64,000 nt of DNA from Blakeslea trispora (Eukaryota; Mucoromycota; Mucoromycetes; Mucorales; Choanephoraceae): contig JAIWNE010000006.1 of the NCBI GenBank assembly GCA_025331445.1, positions 434,001 through 498,000 of the forward strand. Direction: 5' to 3'. The notes below the pieces were generated by a model, which saw only the letters and a list, made by a program, of their open reading frames with translations, ran no database searches and was not told where the DNA came from. The translations under genes and the position numbers were made by a program. Within the stretch, counting starts at the first letter, position 1; each line of letters opens with the position of its first letter. Below are positions 60,078 through 64,000 of this stretch, piece by piece.

Positions 60078-60826
60078 ATTTCAACGCTATAACAGATAAA
60101 ACCAAAAAAAAAAACAAAAACCAAAAAAAAAAAAGATAAAAAATTAGACAAAATAAAAAAGAAAAAAATAATCTGTCGGACAGCGGGCTATGAATCCGAT
60201 ACATTCATTGCAGTCAGTTCCTGAGCAATGGTATGTCTTTTATTTTGTGCGCCAAATAGATCATTTATTCAAACAAGACACAAAGGGAACACTTTCGCCT
60301 GAAACACTTTATATGGAATTCATCGCATAAAGCATAGCTTGCAAGAAAAGACTAGATATGATGAGTAGATACAGCAGGAAATCATAATTCCCAAAGAACC
60401 TAGAGATGGCATTGTTAGTAAACAAACTCTTTCCATAGTCTTCTATTGTTGATTGTCACATGATAAAATGAAAAGGAATTTATAGGAGTAAGAAATAATC
60501 AAACTAACTCGAATGTCTTGTTTGATTGAATCAATTGATTCATAGATCAATATAACAGACAGTTCCAGGGAAAAGTAAATGTCACTGAGTTGTTTCTGCC
60601 TTTTGCGCTGTAAATATGTTTCTCTCTCATCTTTAATGTTTTCAACAATCCTTCACATTTGTTTTTTTTGAAATAACGCACACACTTCAATAATATATGC
60701 TTAATTTGTATCGTAAACGCATTCAAAAGAATAGAAAAGAATACCAAGTGCTGCATACAGTATCAAAAATGATTTCATATCTTTAGCACATTGTTCGACT
60801 TCAACTGGCTTAAAATGATAAATAGC
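60078..60826. other. intergenic region between NUS1 and the b561 gene
   Basis: A-rich stretch next to the NUS1 start (60100-60170), then AT-rich DNA. No gene or tRNA seen; frame 60547-60756 is unsupported. Confidence 0.5.
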
Positions 60827-61544
60827 TCATTTATTTACAGTATCATTTGGTAGAGAAGTGGCCTTTGGCTTACTGTTTGGCATTGAGATCAGCCATATAA
60901 ATGCTACAAGTAAGACAAACAACCATATACCATATGCAATATAAGCAGGTAGGTTAGCTTGATAAGCTTTTATGCCTAAAGGCAAGTTAACAAGAGCCAA
61001 TGTCAACAAGAGTCGACCAAGCCAGATATGAAGATGGTTATGCCAAGGACGTTGAGTAGGCAAGCGATTGTTCTTCAAGCGACGACGGAATAAAAGGTGA
61101 TTAATAGTACCCAATATGATTTGAAGCCATGTGCCAAAAGTAAGCACTGTTCCAATTGCCTAAAAAAAAAAAGAAAAAGCAATTTAAAACTAACTAGTGC
61201 CTCTAGTATGACAAGGAATACATTACATTATGGTCTCGCTTCTTCAAATAGCCTACTGATGTAAAAGCAAATGCAGCTGCAATAGTAAATGGAATGACTA
61301 CAGCCACTGTCATGACTGATATATGTATCCTTGGACCCCAGGGTTTTCCTTTCTTTCTAGCAAACATATTGGCACCTACAGCAAATGGAACAGCAAATGC
61401 CCAGACAAATGTCATGATAACACCATGCGATAAGATAAATGCTTCCTGTGTTTTTATATCCATTTCTCCTTGATCTTTGCTATATAACAAAAGAGAATTG
61501 AGAAAGACAAAGAAGAACACAAATTGAATAGCTTTTTTTTTATT
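60827..61544 (-). CDS. cytochrome b561/ferric-reductase-like membrane protein (2 or more exons)
   Basis: Exons: 61227 up to 61463 (or 61544), and 60827-61159. Family role: transmembrane haem protein passing electrons across a membrane. Visible: EAFILSHGVIMTFVWAFAVP with the helix-embedded His; a basic loop (ARKKGKPWGPRIHISVMTVA); LQIILGTINHLL; WHNHLHIWLGRLLLTLALVN; and a last helix GIWLFVLLVAFIWLI. Together these are about five membrane spans with paired His haem ligands. No DOMON domain. The start is uncertain: ATG 61463 gives MDIKTQEAF and 189 aa. The frame stays open upstream to an acceptor-like TTTTAG at 61545 and encodes a signal-peptide-like FVFFFVFLNSLLLYS without an ATG, so a short 5' exon may exist. 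The next gene ends only 45 bp upstream of that point. Confidence 0.78.
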
Positions 61545-61588
61545 CTAAAAAAAAAGAAAAAACTTGATTTGAAAAACTTGTTATCCAT

Positions 61589-64000
61589 CTACACAAGTTT
61601 TATGGCATTTGTTAGCTTTCCTAAGGGCTCCTTCATTTCCTGAGGAATGAATTCTAAAATCTTTTCAAATAGCCTTGTTCTGTCTGCATATAATGCGTCT
61701 ATGAGAAACTATTAGATGGATCGTTTTCTTGCCTCCTCCTTTCTTTTTCTTTTACCTTCAGAACTGTAATGATTGGAATCCAATATATCTCTTTTAGATC
61801 CATCATCACTCTCATCCAACATTGTGTCCAGTAGGCATAAATTAGCACACATCTGATGAAACTCCTTTGATTCAGACTGGTTTTCGTGATCAACTACGGG
61901 AGTGACCTGGTTTCTCAAGTAGTCTAAAGCAGCCAATGTCTCGTTGCTGACCTGATCTTGATCCATATTCTCGGAGCGGGAGGCCTTCATACACAGTTCC
62001 TTTAATTTCTGCATTCGAATCATATAAAAATTTCGTCTCAAAATAGATAAAGGCTTCGGTCTGAATAAATTAGATACAACCTGATTTCCTTTGAGCCCTT
62101 TACTTACTTTAGAAGTCTAAGCTCCCAAAAATCATCCAATCGCTTACTAGGATTTGAGTTATCGCCCGGATTTCCTCCAAAGATATACTGTGTCTGATGA
62201 AGTGGATCATAAACCATTTGATGGGCATAACGAGGACATGGTCCTAGAGATGCCATTTCTTGTTTGTGAAGGTTTTCATTTTGATAAACCTTTTGCCATG
62301 TATTCTTCTTTATGGAATAAACCCACAACGCATTCTTTACCTCTTCAGAGCTCGTGTTCCGTTTGTATCCAGACAGCACATACAGCTCTTGAAGTCGTTC
62401 ATCAAACGTGGCACGCTGATTAAAACCAGTATCGGGGCCAGAATCTCTTGTGTAATCTTGAACAATCTCTGTAGCTATATCGTGATCGACATCATAACGA
62501 TACAAATCAGATAAATAGTCTTTGCCTCTCTGCCCTGCAAACACATAGAGTGAACGACTCATCGGATCAAAAAGCATAGAATGTCCTACACGAGACTTTA
62601 AAGATGTATTGTTTCGGTGGTTCATACTTGAAGGTAAAGCTGAACTCTTGAGGTCATCATTCCTACACAGAAATTTTGAGAGAAAGAGAAATAAGGGCAA
62701 AGCTCAATTAGGATGACAGTGTCTTTAGACTGTAAAACAGACCTTATTAACTTCCATTGGTTTGATTTTATATTGTAGGCATAGAGTCCACTGTAGTTTT
62801 GTAAAGTGGGATCGCCATTGACTGTCCTACCACCAAAAACATAGAGCGTTTTACCATTTGAATCAACACACATTTGATGATCGAATATGAGCTCAGGGCC
62901 TCCTTCGTACTAAAATGATAGCCCATGCTTTTCCTGCTTAGTAAATTTCTTCTTCTTTTGATGATACACACGCCTACTTACTGCTGTATGATCGCTGATC
63001 TTGGTCCATTGATTGAGTTTGGTATAATAACGATAAAAATCAGACTCAAATGATTGGTTGGAACCTGTTGCTTGTAACGGTTCAACATATCTACCTAAAA
63101 CAAATATAGAATGGCTAGTAGGATCAAAGCATATTTTATGACATGATCGAGCACTAGGTCCGCCTTGACTAAACAAGAAAAAAAAAGAAGGTGATTTTAT
63201 ACCCAAGAAGTCAATTGAGTTGATTTAATCGCATCCATTGTCACCCTTACGTTTGAGTATCTTCACTCAGCAGTGTCCATTCATTTCTTTTGATATCAAA
63301 TGACCAGAAATCAGACAGATCTTGCTTACCATCCCAACCACCCAGGACATAAACAATCTGGCTTTGAGCATCCATGCACATCTGATGCCCACCTCTGGGC
63401 GATGGAGTAGCTGTATGTCCCTGATGAGGGAGAATTTGACGCCAAACAGGTTGATAGGTTGCATTTTCAGAATAAGCATTGTACATGTTCAACTCATAAT
63501 GGGCTCTTTGAAGCACTTGCTCAGCAGCCTCAAAGTTAGCATCCATCACTATGTATTGATGTAGCTGAGATAGTAATGGATGTTCCAGTTCAATGCCTGT
63601 TTTATGTTTCAACAAGGAAAATGCGTCCATCATATTCCTTTGGCGAAAATACTTTAAGCAAAGTCGAACTGTTTCAGTTTCTTTAAACTTTAAGAAGTCA
63701 GTCGGTCTGTCGGATTCAATTCACGGTTGACTTACAGCTTCAAACTCTGAACAGACTCTCTGAATGATGGTGTCTTCATTAATGCCTCTCACTTCAAGGT
63801 ACCAGATGCTATAATTAAAATTGGCACCAAAGGCTGATAACGGTACGATTCTAAGATACTTGATTGGGAAAATCTATTGGTAGTTACATGTCAATTATTT
63901 GATTGGCTCTGTTTGTATCTTCTTTTTTCAAGGTGGTACAAACCAGATCTTTGGATTGATGTTTTAAGGGGAATGATTCAGGCTCAGTGTCATTACGAAG
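61589..64000 (-). CDS. MKLN1: muskelin, discoidin-LisH/CTLH-kelch protein (partial, 5' end beyond window)
   Basis: The gene runs off the right edge. Muskelin is the substrate-side kelch subunit of the GID/CTLH ubiquitin ligase in animals. In order from the right edge: the end of the discoidin-like domain (SFPLKHQSKDL; FPIKYLRIVPLSAFGANFNY then SIWYLEVRGI); LCLKYFRQ and MMDAFSLLKHKTGIELEHPL (LisH/CTLH region); then kelch repeats RGGHQMCMDAQSQIVYVLGG then WDG, GPSARSCHKICFD, FDHQMCVDSNGKTLYVFGGR, RVGHSMLFDPMSRSLYVFAG and PRYAHQMVYDPLHQTQYIFG then GNPGD; then DDFWELRLLKPKPLSILRR and the C-terminal tail ending EFIPQEMKEPLGKLTNAIKL. At least eight exons with short introns. The final exon is 61589-61698. 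No lesions seen in the part present. Confidence 0.92.

Noticed and set aside
1..64000. CRISPR array, secondary-metabolite cluster or other multigene system
   Set aside because: No spacer-repeat arrays and no clustered biosynthetic genes; neighbouring genes serve unrelated housekeeping functions.

Overview
The window looks like nuclear DNA of an early-diverging fungus, most likely a mucoralean (Mucoromycota). The support is an AT-rich sequence, genes broken by many short GT-AG introns (about 50-65 bp), pyrimidine-rich leaders, ergosterol, GPI and dolichol pathway genes, and gene-family relics of a type I associate with Mucorales. No bacterial features (operons, Shine-Dalgarno sites) are seen. 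Most coding genes had to be rebuilt by joining exons. The exon sums were checked for reading-frame phase, except muskelin and the relics.

Layout. 0-8 kb: a decayed DIRS-type gag relic, ERG5 (sterol C-22 desaturase), a small hidden IF1-type ATPase inhibitor gene, and a stop-interrupted copy of an unrecognised gene family. 8.5-14 kb: a twin-CX9C MIX17/CHCHD2 gene, V-ATPase subunit C (VMA5), and a SART3-like HAT protein that keeps the C-terminal LSm-binding box but has no RRMs. 15.2-22.8 kb: an imperfect palindrome with 2.95-kb arms around a 1.6-kb spacer. The left arm holds most of an intact DUS1 tRNA-dihydrouridine synthase gene; the right arm holds a 5'-truncated copy on the opposite strand. 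23-32 kb: a methyltransferase, GAA1 (GPI transamidase), a PHO80-type cyclin, a transposase relic and an ankyrin protein. 33-38 kb: gene-poor, with one 49-residue Cys-rich protein. 38-45 kb: GDE1 (SPX-ankyrin-GDPD) and a TBC-domain Rab GAP, both carrying isolated 1-nt frameshifts. 45-52 kb: a Tc1/IS630-type transposase relic, then an unusual structured island (tRNA-like boxes, two perfect 19-bp-stem hairpins and a 14-bp-period minisatellite), then gene-poor DNA. 51.7-64 kb: two gene relics facing each other (an HbpS/GlcG-like tail and a DNA2 helicase tail), a DDX21-like DEAD-box helicase, a Zn2Cys6 factor, another transposase relic, NUS1, a cytochrome b561-like protein and muskelin, which runs off the right edge.

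Most genes are unrelated housekeeping functions: ergosterol (ERG5), dolichol (NUS1) and GPI anchoring (GAA1) in the ER, vacuolar acidification (VMA5), mitochondria (IF1, MIX17), phosphate and phospholipid signalling (the PHO80-type cyclin and GDE1), and RNA metabolism (DUS1, SART3-like, DDX21-like). There is no gene cluster with an obvious shared job. The most unusual structures are the DUS1 palindrome and the hairpin-minisatellite island.
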